Assembly (NCBI GenBank): GCA_017438305.1
Contig: JAFRVX010000009.1
Coordinates: 1 to 57,221, forward strand
From: Lachnospiraceae bacterium
GTDB taxonomy: Bacteria; Bacillota; Clostridia; Lachnospirales; Lachnospiraceae
Length of the DNA: 57,221 nt
Reading direction: 5' to 3'
Of this stretch, positions 50,074 to 57,221 are shown one piece after another. Under the pieces are notes generated by a model. The model searched no databases and had not been told where the DNA came from. It saw nothing but the letters and a program-made list of their open reading frames with translations. Both the position numbers and the translations under genes were made by a program. Numbering within the stretch: the first letter of the stretch is position 1; each line of letters starts with the position of its first letter.

Positions 50074-51501
50074 ATGAAACTGTGGCAGAAGATCTTTTTG
50101 CTTACTCTGACGGTGACTTTCCTTGTCCTGGGGTCAGCCGTTTTTGTTACGGTTTCCTCTCAGGCACGGTCGATCCGGACAGCTGAAGAGGAGCAGGCAA
50201 AGCGGGAACTGACGGTTTTTTCCCGGAATCTCACTTCTTCGATGACCTATCATGAAATTGATTTTTCCGACGTTTCTTTCCGCAGCATGCTGATCTGGTA
50301 TTGTTCCACTTATGATTCGCTCCTGAAGGATGATACCCATTGGTATGGGCTGCTAAAGGGCAATGATACCCTGTACAGCCGGAGCACCTTTGAGATCACT
50401 GACTTTTTCCCTGATCCTGATGTCAATACCGAAATGACCGGGGAAGATGATGGCTGTTTCGTCAAAAGGACAGCAGAAGAACAGGGACCGCTTCTGATCC
50501 TTCTGACCAGACTGTCGCTGCCCTTAAAAAACGACTATCGGGTATTCCTGATAAAAAACATCTCCGGGACAGAAAACCGCATTCAGATGCTCCACATCAC
50601 AGCAGTTTCGGTCCTGGGTTTTTCGCTTCTTTTAAGCGCCATTTTTCTTTTCCTGATCATCAGAAAAGCCCTGAAGCCTGTGGCTTCCCTGACAGCTGCC
50701 GCCAACCATATCGCTGAAGGCCATTATCATTTACGGACGGCCTGCCATTCAAAGGATGAGATCGGTGAACTGTCTGAAGCCTTTGATGCCATGGCCTCGT
50801 CCATTGAGGACAAGATCCGTTCATTGGACGAAGAGATCGATAGGCGTACATTCCTGACCGGAGCCTTAGCCCATGAGATCAGAACCCCTATGACCGCCAT
50901 CGCCGGATATGCGGAACTTCTGATAAGCCTCCCCATGACGCAGGAACAGATCCTTGAAAGCGCCGTAAAGATCCGGGATGCGGAGAAGCGCGCCGAAGGG
51001 CTTTCCGAAAAGATCATTGAATTTATCAGCATGCCGGAATCCTCAGTGCTGTCCTATGCCCCCATCGATCCGGAAAAGATCATAAAATCTCTTCAGGAGC
51101 TGTTTCCGGAACGGGTCTTATATGAAACTGACGGCCAGGATCTTTACGGGGATGAACTGCTCCTTACAAGCCTTATCGGGAACCTGGTGCAGAACGGATT
51201 ACGAGCTTCTATGGAAGACCAGACTGTCAGCGTTTCCCTCACCCGGGAAGGCAGCTTTAGTCTGATCCGTGTCAGCGACAACGGTATAGGCATTCCCCGG
51301 GAACACCTCGATCGTGTCCTCGAGCCCTTTTACCGCGTGGATAAAGCCCGTTCCCGGAAAATGGGCGGGGCAGGCCTGGGACTGGCCATCTCTTCGGAAA
51401 TCATTTCTCGTCATAAGGGATCCATGGACATCAGGAGTGAAGAAGACAAAGGCACCACAGTAACGGTAAAGCTTCCCTTAAGCCGGGAAGAAATCTCATA
51501 A
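50074..51501 (+). CDS. Membrane sensor histidine kinase with HAMP domain
   Basis: 475 aa. Membrane segment 7-27, extracytoplasmic domain about 28-170, membrane segment 173-197, HAMP 199-250, HisKA with H267 in GALAHEIRTPMTAIAGY, and HATPase with an N-box NLVQNGLRASM, G1 SDNGIGIPREH and G2 GGAGLGLAISSEI. A 140-residue sensing domain suggests detection of an external ligand or envelope stress rather than the short-loop intramembrane type. It is transcribed with the response regulator. A 343-bp gap holding a structured repeat separates it from the lipoprotein gene. Confidence 0.92.
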   Translation: MKLWQKIFLLTLTVTFLVLGSAVFVTVSSQARSIRTAEEEQAKRELTVFSRNLTSSMTYHEIDFSDVSFRSMLIWYCSTYDSLLKDDTHWYGLLKGNDTLYSRSTFEITDFFPDPDVNTEMTGEDDGCFVKRTAEEQGPLLILLTRLSLPLKNDYRVFLIKNISGTENRIQMLHITAVSVLGFSLLLSAIFLFLIIRKALKPVASLTAAANHIAEGHYHLRTACHSKDEIGELSEAFDAMASSIEDKIRSLDEEIDRRTFLTGALAHEIRTPMTAIAGYAELLISLPMTQEQILESAVKIRDAEKRAEGLSEKIIEFISMPESSVLSYAPIDPEKIIKSLQELFPERVLYETDGQDLYGDELLLTSLIGNLVQNGLRASMEDQTVSVSLTREGSFSLIRVSDNGIGIPREHLDRVLEPFYRVDKARSRKMGGAGLGLAISSEIISRHKGSMDIRSEEDKGTTVTVKLPLSREEIS

Positions 51502-51560
51502 TTACAGTTTTATGACAACTGATGACACAGAGCGGAATACTTTCTGTCCTTTTCCTGTAT

Positions 51561-51755
51561 ATAATGATGATATCAGGGTCAAAAGGTCGATCCCCACTCA
51601 TGTGTACATGTATGTGGGGATCAGACCTTGGGACCCGCCCGACATGGAGCACGAAGTGGAGATTTATCTCCACGAGAGTGCGGAATGTGGGAGGAGCGTG
51701 GGAGCACGTAGTGCGTAACGCTCCGGATATCACCTTTTACCCCCAGCTATGACAC
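51561..51755. repeat. Structured inverted-repeat element, subfamily B copy 2
   Basis: Ends GGGTCAAAAGG (51577-51587) and CCTTTTACCCC (about 51733-51743). First hairpin CCCCAC 51592-51597 with GTGGGG 51614-51619; second GTGGAG 51656-51661 with CTCCAC 51668-51673; third GCAC/GTGC near 51705. It separates the two-component pair from the lipoprotein-transporter genes. Confidence 0.8.
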
Positions 51756-51844
51756 GCTGCGCGTGCCATGATTCATAAGCTTCCGTACCGGAGAGCTCTT
51801 TCCGGAAAGGACGCCTGTTTCCGGTCAAATCAGAGGAGGTCAAA

Positions 51845-53215
51845 ATGAAAAAGATTCTTATCCTTATAATGTCTGCAGTTTTAGTCATGAGCCTGTTAAG
51901 CTGCTCCGGCACAGAAACGCCAACAGGAACGGTTCCTTCATCGGAGAACTCCGGATCTGTGGAAACGACCGCTTCTTCCGAAGAGAATGCTGCTTCTTCT
52001 GACAGCAGTCCCTCCTATACCGGTCCTTCCCTTAAGGAAAAGCTTTCGGTCCCGGATCATATCAAGGACAGTTTCGTTTCCAAATCCGGTATCAGCCAGG
52101 TCTATGTTGATGCGGATATCACAATGCCCGATGCCGGCCGAGCTGATGTGATCACGGCCCTCCCCCGCGAGCATACCGATGAAGAAATCCTTTCCGCCGC
52201 AAAATACTTCGAACCGGAAGGCGGCTGGACTGCAGATAACGGAGTCCCCTGGGACGGCACCATCGAAGGAGGTAAAGTCCAACTCAATGACCCGGGCAAA
52301 AAGGAATATGATCACTTCTGGTTATATCTTACAAATACACCTCCGGAAGTCCGGGAAATCAAGACTTACAATGAAGTCTTGAAATGGTACCGGGATCATC
52401 CGGAATTTACCCAGAAGATACTGGAATATGACTATGAAAAACTACGTTCGACGGGTGATTTAATGTTTAAACCGAGGTTTGAATATAGAAGATCTAATTC
52501 GCCTGTTTCTGCAGGCGATATATTGCCGTTTGATGAAGAAGGCAATGCCATTCACTGTACAATCACATTGGAAGAAGCCCTTAAAATGGCAGATCAGGTC
52601 GTTCAGGCGGTTGCGCCTGACTACCGTCTGACAGATTACGGCCCGTCTCCCCTGACAGAAAGCGGTTTCCTGGAGAATAAGACAAGACAGGTTTACCAGT
52701 TCAGATATACCTGCCATTTAAACGGTATTCCCGTGACCAGCTGTCTGCACGGAGAATACAAAGGTGCTGTTGAAGGAGGCTACGGTTATGTTGCTTCTTT
52801 CGGTGTCATATCAGTCTTGGTTGACGATGACGGCATTGTCTATTTCAACTATATAAACCCCACGGATCAGGGAGATACTATTGAGACCGATGTTCATCTT
52901 TTGCCTTTTGAGGACATCTGGGATATTTTTTCCCATGACTTCCTTTTAACCTTCCAGCATTATGAGGTCAATAATCCGGATCTTCAGGAATCTATACGGG
53001 AAATCAAGGAGATCCGTTTTGGTTATATGCCTGTCCTGCAGCCGGATGGAAGCTACCGCTATACACCGGTATGGGATTTTCTGGGAACCTCCGTTTTGAA
53101 GGGGACAGGCGGATATGCTGCCTGGAAGGAATGGTATGTCCCCACTTATACCGAATCTCTTTTCACCATTAATGCCATTGACGGCACGATCATCGACCGG
53201 GATCTGGGTTATTAA
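51845..53215 (+). CDS. Large lipoprotein, possibly DUF6034-like
   Basis: 456 aa. Signal peptide with lipobox SLLSC (lipid Cys at 20), a Ser/Glu/Thr linker to about residue 58, then a globular domain of about 400 aa with no motif I can tie to catalysis (LEEALKMADQVVQAVAPDYR; VSVLVDDDGIVYFNYINP-like repeats of beta strands). From memory it resembles the DUF6034 lipoproteins of Clostridia; this needs a search. AGAGGAGG lies upstream. It is followed after 37 bp by two ABC permeases, so it may be the surface sensor or immunity partner of that transporter. Confidence 0.7.
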   Translation: MKKILILIMSAVLVMSLLSCSGTETPTGTVPSSENSGSVETTASSEENAASSDSSPSYTGPSLKEKLSVPDHIKDSFVSKSGISQVYVDADITMPDAGRADVITALPREHTDEEILSAAKYFEPEGGWTADNGVPWDGTIEGGKVQLNDPGKKEYDHFWLYLTNTPPEVREIKTYNEVLKWYRDHPEFTQKILEYDYEKLRSTGDLMFKPRFEYRRSNSPVSAGDILPFDEEGNAIHCTITLEEALKMADQVVQAVAPDYRLTDYGPSPLTESGFLENKTRQVYQFRYTCHLNGIPVTSCLHGEYKGAVEGGYGYVASFGVISVLVDDDGIVYFNYINPTDQGDTIETDVHLLPFEDIWDIFSHDFLLTFQHYEVNNPDLQESIREIKEIRFGYMPVLQPDGSYRYTPVWDFLGTSVLKGTGGYAAWKEWYVPTYTESLFTINAIDGTIIDRDLGY

Positions 53216-53252
53216 AAAACCAATTTCCGGGTACTGTCAGACAGGAGACGTC

Positions 53253-53885
53253 ATGAACGCTTTTTTTGCTGAGATCCTGATGAATCTGAAAAGCCGATGG
53301 TTCTGGTTTACGGTCTTTATGACGGTACTGGTGCTGTTTCTTTCTCATGATCGGTCTTCCATGAATCTGACGCTTTTATCATTGCCGCTCTTATCGGCCC
53401 TGCCGGCAGCATCTTTTTTTCACAAAGAACTGGCTTCGAAAAGCTTCCGGCCGGTTCTTTTCAGATGCGGACTGAACAATTTCCTTTTCAGCCGGGTCGC
53501 CGGACTCCTGTTCATTACCCTTATGTCCATGGGATGCGGAATGGGGCTTTTCCTGCTTCTTTTCAGGATCTTTGTTATGCCTTTTCCCGTGTTTACAATA
53601 AAGGAGCTCCTGGCCAGACTGATCTCTTCACTCTTTTTCGCTCTGACCGGAAGTACTGCCGCGGTCCTTTTATCGGACAGTATTTTTGCCTATGTTTTCC
53701 CGGTGGCGCTTTGTTTCTCTTTATCCATGCTTCATAACCGGTTTTTTTATGAAACAGACTGGATAGATCCCGCCTGGTGGCTTTCCGGTGAATCGCAGGC
53801 GCTGATTTTCCTGCTTTTTATTGTGACGGCAGGATGTATCCTGTATTCCCTTTGTATCAGAAAGGCGGTGAACACCCGTGCTTAG
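53253..53885 (+). CDS. ABC transporter permease-like membrane protein
   Basis: About 210 aa with some six membrane segments (FWFTVFMTVLVLFL near the N-terminus, ALIFLLFIVTAGCILYSL near the end). The start MNAFFAEILMNLKSRW follows ACAGGAGACGTC; the frame extends upstream into the lipoprotein gene and is not used. It has the layout of short ABC-2 permeases linked to bacteriocin immunity or lantibiotic export, but no sequence signature is strong. Its end overlaps the next permease by 8 bp. Confidence 0.65.
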   Translation: MNAFFAEILMNLKSRWFWFTVFMTVLVLFLSHDRSSMNLTLLSLPLLSALPAASFFHKELASKSFRPVLFRCGLNNFLFSRVAGLLFITLMSMGCGMGLFLLLFRIFVMPFPVFTIKELLARLISSLFFALTGSTAAVLLSDSIFAYVFPVALCFSLSMLHNRFFYETDWIDPAWWLSGESQALIFLLFIVTAGCILYSLCIRKAVNTRA

Positions 53886-54780
53886 CCTGAAAAAAAGTCT
53901 CACTGCTTTTTCCTGGAACATAAAAATGCTCCTGAAAAGTCCACGGTTTTATATGGGGCTCCTGATGGGGTTCGGCGTCTGCTTTTTCCTGACGGAAAAG
54001 GTCATTTCCTACTCCAGGATCCTGGGAACGGATCTGCAGGTTTTCGAACCCTTTATCTGGTGTTTCGGAGACAGTGACAGCATCCTCTTTGCGTCCCTCG
54101 CCCTGCTTCTGCCCCTGTCCCGGCTTCCCCGTCTGGATGCACCGGCTTCCTATCTGATCTTCCGCACCGGGAGAACGAACTGGATCCTGGGCCAGGTTCT
54201 GACTGTCATTGCTGTAAGTTTTATCTACACTTTTGCCCTTTTGTTCTTTTCTTCTTCTTTGACCCTGGGTCTTTCCTTCTTTCAGAATCGCTGGAGTGAT
54301 ACGGCGACGGTAATGAGTTATGTGCCTCCGCACTTGCAGACCACCCTGGTGATGATCCGGCGTACCATCAAACAGTTTCTGCCATGGCAGTCTGTCTTTA
54401 TGGTCTTTTCCCTGATCCTGGAGTATATGCTGTTTCTTTCTCTGTTAAATCTGGCTTTCTCACTTCTGTTCGGGAAAAAGGCCGGCATCCAGGCTGTCAT
54501 GGGAGTAAGCTTTCTCTGCTGCTTTTTATCTCCGGAACGGTTTGTCAACTGGCTGAGCCTGCCTCAGCAGGGGAAATACATAGCCAATCTGATTTCTGCC
54601 TGGGTTTCTCCCCTTCAGCAGGCCACTTACTCCATGCATTCAAACGGCTATGACCGGCTTCCATCGCTCAGGAACAGCCACATGTTGTTCCTTCTGATCA
54701 ATTCACTTTTTATTCTGGCCTGTTTCCTTTTCTCGAAAAGGATCCCTTTCATCTTCCGCTTGGGGGATGATGCGGAATAG
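53878..54780 (+). CDS. ABC transporter permease-like membrane protein
   Basis: 300 aa starting with GTG inside the end of the previous gene, with an AAAGGCGG site upstream. About six membrane segments, the first at about 17-35 (FYMGLLMGFGVCFFLTEKVI is adjacent). A cytoplasmic loop with IKQFLPWQS precedes the fourth. It lacks clear family motifs but sits between another permease and an ABC ATPase, so it is most likely the second membrane half of the transporter. A gap of about 110 bp separates it from the ATPase gene. Confidence 0.65.
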   Translation: MLSLKKSLTAFSWNIKMLLKSPRFYMGLLMGFGVCFFLTEKVISYSRILGTDLQVFEPFIWCFGDSDSILFASLALLLPLSRLPRLDAPASYLIFRTGRTNWILGQVLTVIAVSFIYTFALLFFSSSLTLGLSFFQNRWSDTATVMSYVPPHLQTTLVMIRRTIKQFLPWQSVFMVFSLILEYMLFLSLLNLAFSLLFGKKAGIQAVMGVSFLCCFLSPERFVNWLSLPQQGKYIANLISAWVSPLQQATYSMHSNGYDRLPSLRNSHMLFLLINSLFILACFLFSKRIPFIFRLGDDAE

Positions 54781-54889
54781 GCAGGGGTTCAGGACAGACA
54801 AGCCATTCAAGGTAGGATAAAAGCTCATGGCAGGGAATCAGTTAAATATGGTTCAGAAAAAAGAAGAGCAATGAAGGGGGACAAGGACA

Positions 54890-55552
54890 ATGAATGACAT
54901 TCTTACTGTAGATCATGTATATAAAAGTTTCGGGAAGGAAACCATCCTTCACGATATCAACTTCAGCCTGGAAAGAGGCTGCATAGCAGGGATCACCGGC
55001 CGGAACGGTTCCGGAAAAACGGTTCTGATGAAATGCATCCTGGGGTTTCTGCGGCCTGAACAGGGAACAGTCACGGTGTTCGGAAAGAGGATCGGAAAAG
55101 ACTGTGACTTTGCCGAAAACACCGGCATGATCATTGAGACCCCCGGTTTTATCGATACGGAGAGCGGCCTCTCCAATCTCCGGTATTTAAGAAGAAGCTC
55201 AGGAAAGACAGCAAAAAGCCTCCCCACATGCGAGGAGGCTATGGACCTTGTGGGTCTGGATCCGGGGAATAAAAAACCCGTCAGCAAATATTCTTTAGGA
55301 ATGCGGCAGCGTCTGGGTTTAGCCCAGGCCCTCATGGACGATCCGGATCTGCTGATCCTGGACGAGCCCATGAACGGACTGGACAATTCCGGCGTGGAAC
55401 AGATCCGGGCTCTGCTTGTTGATCTTCGCGAGCGGGGAAAGACCATCCTGCTCTGCTCCCATAATCCTTTGGATATCGACATCTTATGCGACGTCAGATA
55501 TGCAATGAATGCAGGGGTTATGACCCTGGTGGAAGCTGCCAGGGAAAAGTAA
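54890..55552 (+). CDS. ABC transporter ATPase
   Basis: 220 aa. Walker A GRNGSGKT (about 36-43), signature YSLGMRQRLGLAQAL, Walker B LLILDEP, D-loop MNGLD and an H-loop histidine in LLCSHNP. This is a compact single-domain ATPase of the antimicrobial-peptide or lantibiotic-immunity type, without the C-terminal extension of NatA. It powers the two permeases just upstream. AAGGGGGACAAGGAC precedes the ATG. Three REP-like hairpins begin right after the stop codon. Confidence 0.9.
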   Translation: MNDILTVDHVYKSFGKETILHDINFSLERGCIAGITGRNGSGKTVLMKCILGFLRPEQGTVTVFGKRIGKDCDFAENTGMIIETPGFIDTESGLSNLRYLRRSSGKTAKSLPTCEEAMDLVGLDPGNKKPVSKYSLGMRQRLGLAQALMDDPDLLILDEPMNGLDNSGVEQIRALLVDLRERGKTILLCSHNPLDIDILCDVRYAMNAGVMTLVEAAREK

Positions 55553-55553
55553 A

Positions 55554-55669
55554 CCTCATCCGGCGCTTCGCGCCACCTTCCTCAGAGGGGCCTCATCCGG
55601 CGCTTCGCGCCACCTTCCCCAGAGGGGCCTCATCCGGCGCTTCGCGCCACCTTCCCCAGAGGGGAAGGC
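55554..55669. repeat. Three tandem REP-like hairpins
   Basis: Three 37-42-bp head-to-tail units (55554, 55591, 55628), each CCTCATCCGGCGCTTCGCGC then CACCTTCC.CAGAGGGG; the last keeps the AAGGC end. They lie between convergent genes and could block transcription from both sides. Confidence 0.9.
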
Positions 55670-55707
55670 TTGCAGAAGGCCGGTTACACCTGAGCTGCGA
55701 AAAACCG

Positions 55708-56871
55708 TTACAGCTGGGCCGCGAAATCCTTCAGGACCTGGGGTACGTTGATGCCCTGGGGGCAGATCGATCTGCAGGCGCCGCATTCGATACAGGCTGC
55801 GGGCCATTTGTCTTTTTCGATCTGGTTCATGCCGCCCATGATATCCCAGAGAGAACCGCCGGCTTTCAGCTGGTTGTAATACTCGATAAGCTGCGGGATG
55901 TTCAGTCCCATGGGACAGCCTTCCGTGCAGTAACGGCAGGCGGTGCAGGGAATGCGCTCCTGCAGGGCAGCCACCGCGCTTTCTACGATCCTGATCTCTT
56001 CTTCGTCAAGGGGGTTGTACTCATCGAACAGTTCGATATTCTCCTTAAGCTGTTCCAGAGAGCTCATGCCGCTTAAAACAACGCCGATGTTCGGAAGGGC
56101 TATCAGCCAGCGCAGTGCCCAGGAAGCCTGGGTGCGGTCCGGCTCTGCATCCTTGAGGATCTTCGCCGCGCCTTCCGGAAGCCGGGCCAGCGCGCCGCCC
56201 CGGATGGATTCCATGCTCACCACCGGAATGCCGTGCCGGGTGATGACCTCATATTTGGTCTCGGCATCCTGCAATGTCCAGTCCAGATAGTTGATCTGGA
56301 TCTGCACTTCGTCGAACACGCCTTCATATTTGGTCAGGAACTTATCGATGGTCTCGGGACTTCCGTGGCTGGAAAAGCCCAGATGTTTGATGCGCCCGAG
56401 TTTCTTCTGCTCGAAAAGATACTCCACAACGCCGATGGAGTCATCCGCGTAGAACTCCACGGAGGTATCATTCACATTGTGCAGGAAGTAGATGTCAAAA
56501 TAATCCACACCGCATTTCTTGATCTGGATCTCGAAAAGATCCGCGGCGGAATCAAAATAGTCGGTCCGACCGGGGAAGCCGTGGAAGGCCAGACGGCCGT
56601 CCGCCTCCTTTGACAGCATATGCCCGGGGAACTTGTCCACCAGATGCCAGGTATCCCGGGGATAGCGGTTCAGGATCTCCCCCACCACCGACTCGGATTC
56701 GCCGTTATGATAACGGTAGGCGGTATCAAAATAGTTGATGCCGTGCTTCAGGGCGTAATCGATCATTTCCGCGGTCCTGTCGTAATCGATCCTGCCGTCT
56801 TTTTCGGGAAGCCGCATGGTGCCGAGGCCCAGACGGGAAAGCTCCCACTCATGAAATTTAAGATACTGCAT
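55708..56871 (-). CDS. Aldo/keto reductase with C-terminal 4Fe-4S ferredoxin domain
   Basis: 387 aa. AKR barrel 1-270: LGLGTMRLPEKDGRIDYD, catalytic region YFDTAYRYHNGESE, lysine in HLVDKFPG and histidine in DIYFLHNVND. The C-terminal part has two cluster motifs, CTACRYCTEGCP and CIECGACRSICPQG, for 4Fe-4S clusters. It should reduce carbonyl substrates with electrons routed through the clusters, as in many anaerobes. The substrate is unknown. It has its own promoter and is insulated downstream by REP hairpins. Confidence 0.92.
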   Translation of the reverse strand: MQYLKFHEWELSRLGLGTMRLPEKDGRIDYDRTAEMIDYALKHGINYFDTAYRYHNGESESVVGEILNRYPRDTWHLVDKFPGHMLSKEADGRLAFHGFPGRTDYFDSAADLFEIQIKKCGVDYFDIYFLHNVNDTSVEFYADDSIGVVEYLFEQKKLGRIKHLGFSSHGSPETIDKFLTKYEGVFDEVQIQINYLDWTLQDAETKYEVITRHGIPVVSMESIRGGALARLPEGAAKILKDAEPDRTQASWALRWLIALPNIGVVLSGMSSLEQLKENIELFDEYNPLDEEEIRIVESAVAALQERIPCTACRYCTEGCPMGLNIPQLIEYYNQLKAGGSLWDIMGGMNQIEKDKWPAACIECGACRSICPQGINVPQVLKDFAAQL

Positions 56872-56898
56872 ATAAATCTCCTTTTATTTCGTGCTTTT

Positions 56899-56927
56899 AT
56901 TATACCTTCATCTGTCCCTTCTGTTCA
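56899..56927 (-). promoter_or_regulatory. Promoter of the aldo/keto reductase gene
   Basis: TGAACA (56922-56927), 17-bp spacer, consensus TATAAT (56899-56904) on the minus strand, about 28 bp before the start codon. Confidence 0.6.
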
Positions 56928-57017
56928 GAGATCACCCGTGTACAAGACTGATCAGAACATTCCGCATTGATCAGCATGACATTACGCAGCCTTACCATCT
57001 TCTGTTCTTTTGTAATT

Positions 57018-57080
57018 AATTATATGATATAGTCGCCAAAAGTAGATTCCGGATGGTTCCGTGCTTCGCACTCCCACCAT
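57018..57080. repeat. Truncated copy of the structured repeat, subfamily A
   Basis: Same sequence as the left third of the element at 1095-1292, from the ATATGATAT end through CGCCAAAAGT to CTCCCACCAT. It is cut abruptly at 57080 where an insertion sequence end begins. Confidence 0.85.
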
Positions 57081-57221
57081 TGATTATTCCGGTCCAAATT
57101 GAGCCACCTGTCCGGACTTTGAGAGCCACCATTCCGGAGAATGAGAGCCACTGATTCCGGAGTTTCAGAGCCATTTTACTGCTCTAAGCTATAGATTCCT
57201 TTATACTGTACATGCACGCTA
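57081..57221. mobile_element. Terminal part of an IS21-like insertion sequence
   Basis: It begins with TGATTATTCCGG, a 5'-TG end as expected for IS21, then shows three or four spaced repeats of GAGCCACC or GAGAGCCAC followed by TCCGGA, starting near 57099, 57119, 57141 and 57164 (spacing about 22 bp). Multiple end repeats are a hallmark of IS21-family elements. No istA or istB coding sequence is reached before the window ends. Confidence 0.65.

Noticed and set aside
55554-55669. Three regular hairpin repeats as a minimal CRISPR array
   Set aside because: Units are head to tail with no spacer sequence, and the same unit occurs singly elsewhere as a REP-like element.

Overview
The window looks like a chromosomal segment of an anaerobic Firmicute, most probably a Lachnospiraceae-type Clostridium relative. 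This rests on strong GGAGG ribosome sites, a T-box in front of the trp genes, ferredoxin-type aldo/keto reductase and YgiQ proteins, many GNAT and PrsW-type genes, and abundant short hairpin repeats of the kind common in gut Clostridia. Base composition is moderate to slightly GC-rich, except for the AT-rich sensor kinase cut by the left edge. No ribosomal RNA, CRISPR array or complete mobile element is present.

Left part (1-15.9 kb). A truncated AT-rich histidine kinase is followed by an accessory patch on the minus strand: three acetyltransferases, a decayed acetyltransferase relic, an FMN-binding protein, a flavodoxin, a P-loop kinase-like protein and a stray winged-helix fragment. Then come ygiQ-rlmD, a block of structured repeats, and the proline operon proB-proA-proC ending in a prepilin-peptidase-like gene. 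A second P-loop protein and a plus-strand Old Yellow Enzyme gene close this part.

Central part (15.9-34 kb). This is the most distinctive region: about 18 kb of minus-strand genes read as one operon. In order of transcription it encodes a polytopic membrane protein, a PrsW-like intramembrane protease homologue, three tandem paralogous envelope proteins of about 745 aa (one with a single-base frameshift), a membrane-anchored beta-helix protein, a 1723-aa giant related to the paralogs, an XRE-receiver fusion regulator and a LytS-like histidine kinase. Five successive junctions are 4-bp ATGA overlaps. The paralogs and the giant share an N-terminal beta-prism-like module, a helical ectodomain, a pair of internal membrane segments and a second extracellular module. 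I infer a cell-surface assembly with its own signalling pair; I know of no described function.

Right part (34-57.2 kb). A lipoprotein and tRNA-Ala(GGC) precede a NatAB-type ABC exporter, a DUF4298-like gene and the T-box-controlled trpDCFBA operon (no trpE/G here). Next are a canonical PrsW, an acetyltransferase, a NifX-FKBP metal-binding fusion, a VOC protein and an esterase-fold protein lacking its nucleophile. A plus-strand module follows: response regulator, kinase, lipoprotein, two ABC permeases and an ATPase. An aldo/keto reductase and the end of an IS21-like element finish the window.

Scattered through the window are at least three repeat classes: a roughly 195-bp inverted-repeat element with covarying hairpins (four full copies plus one truncated), short REP-like hairpins next to stop codons, and roughly 40-bp imperfect tandem repeats in spacers around biosynthetic and transporter genes.
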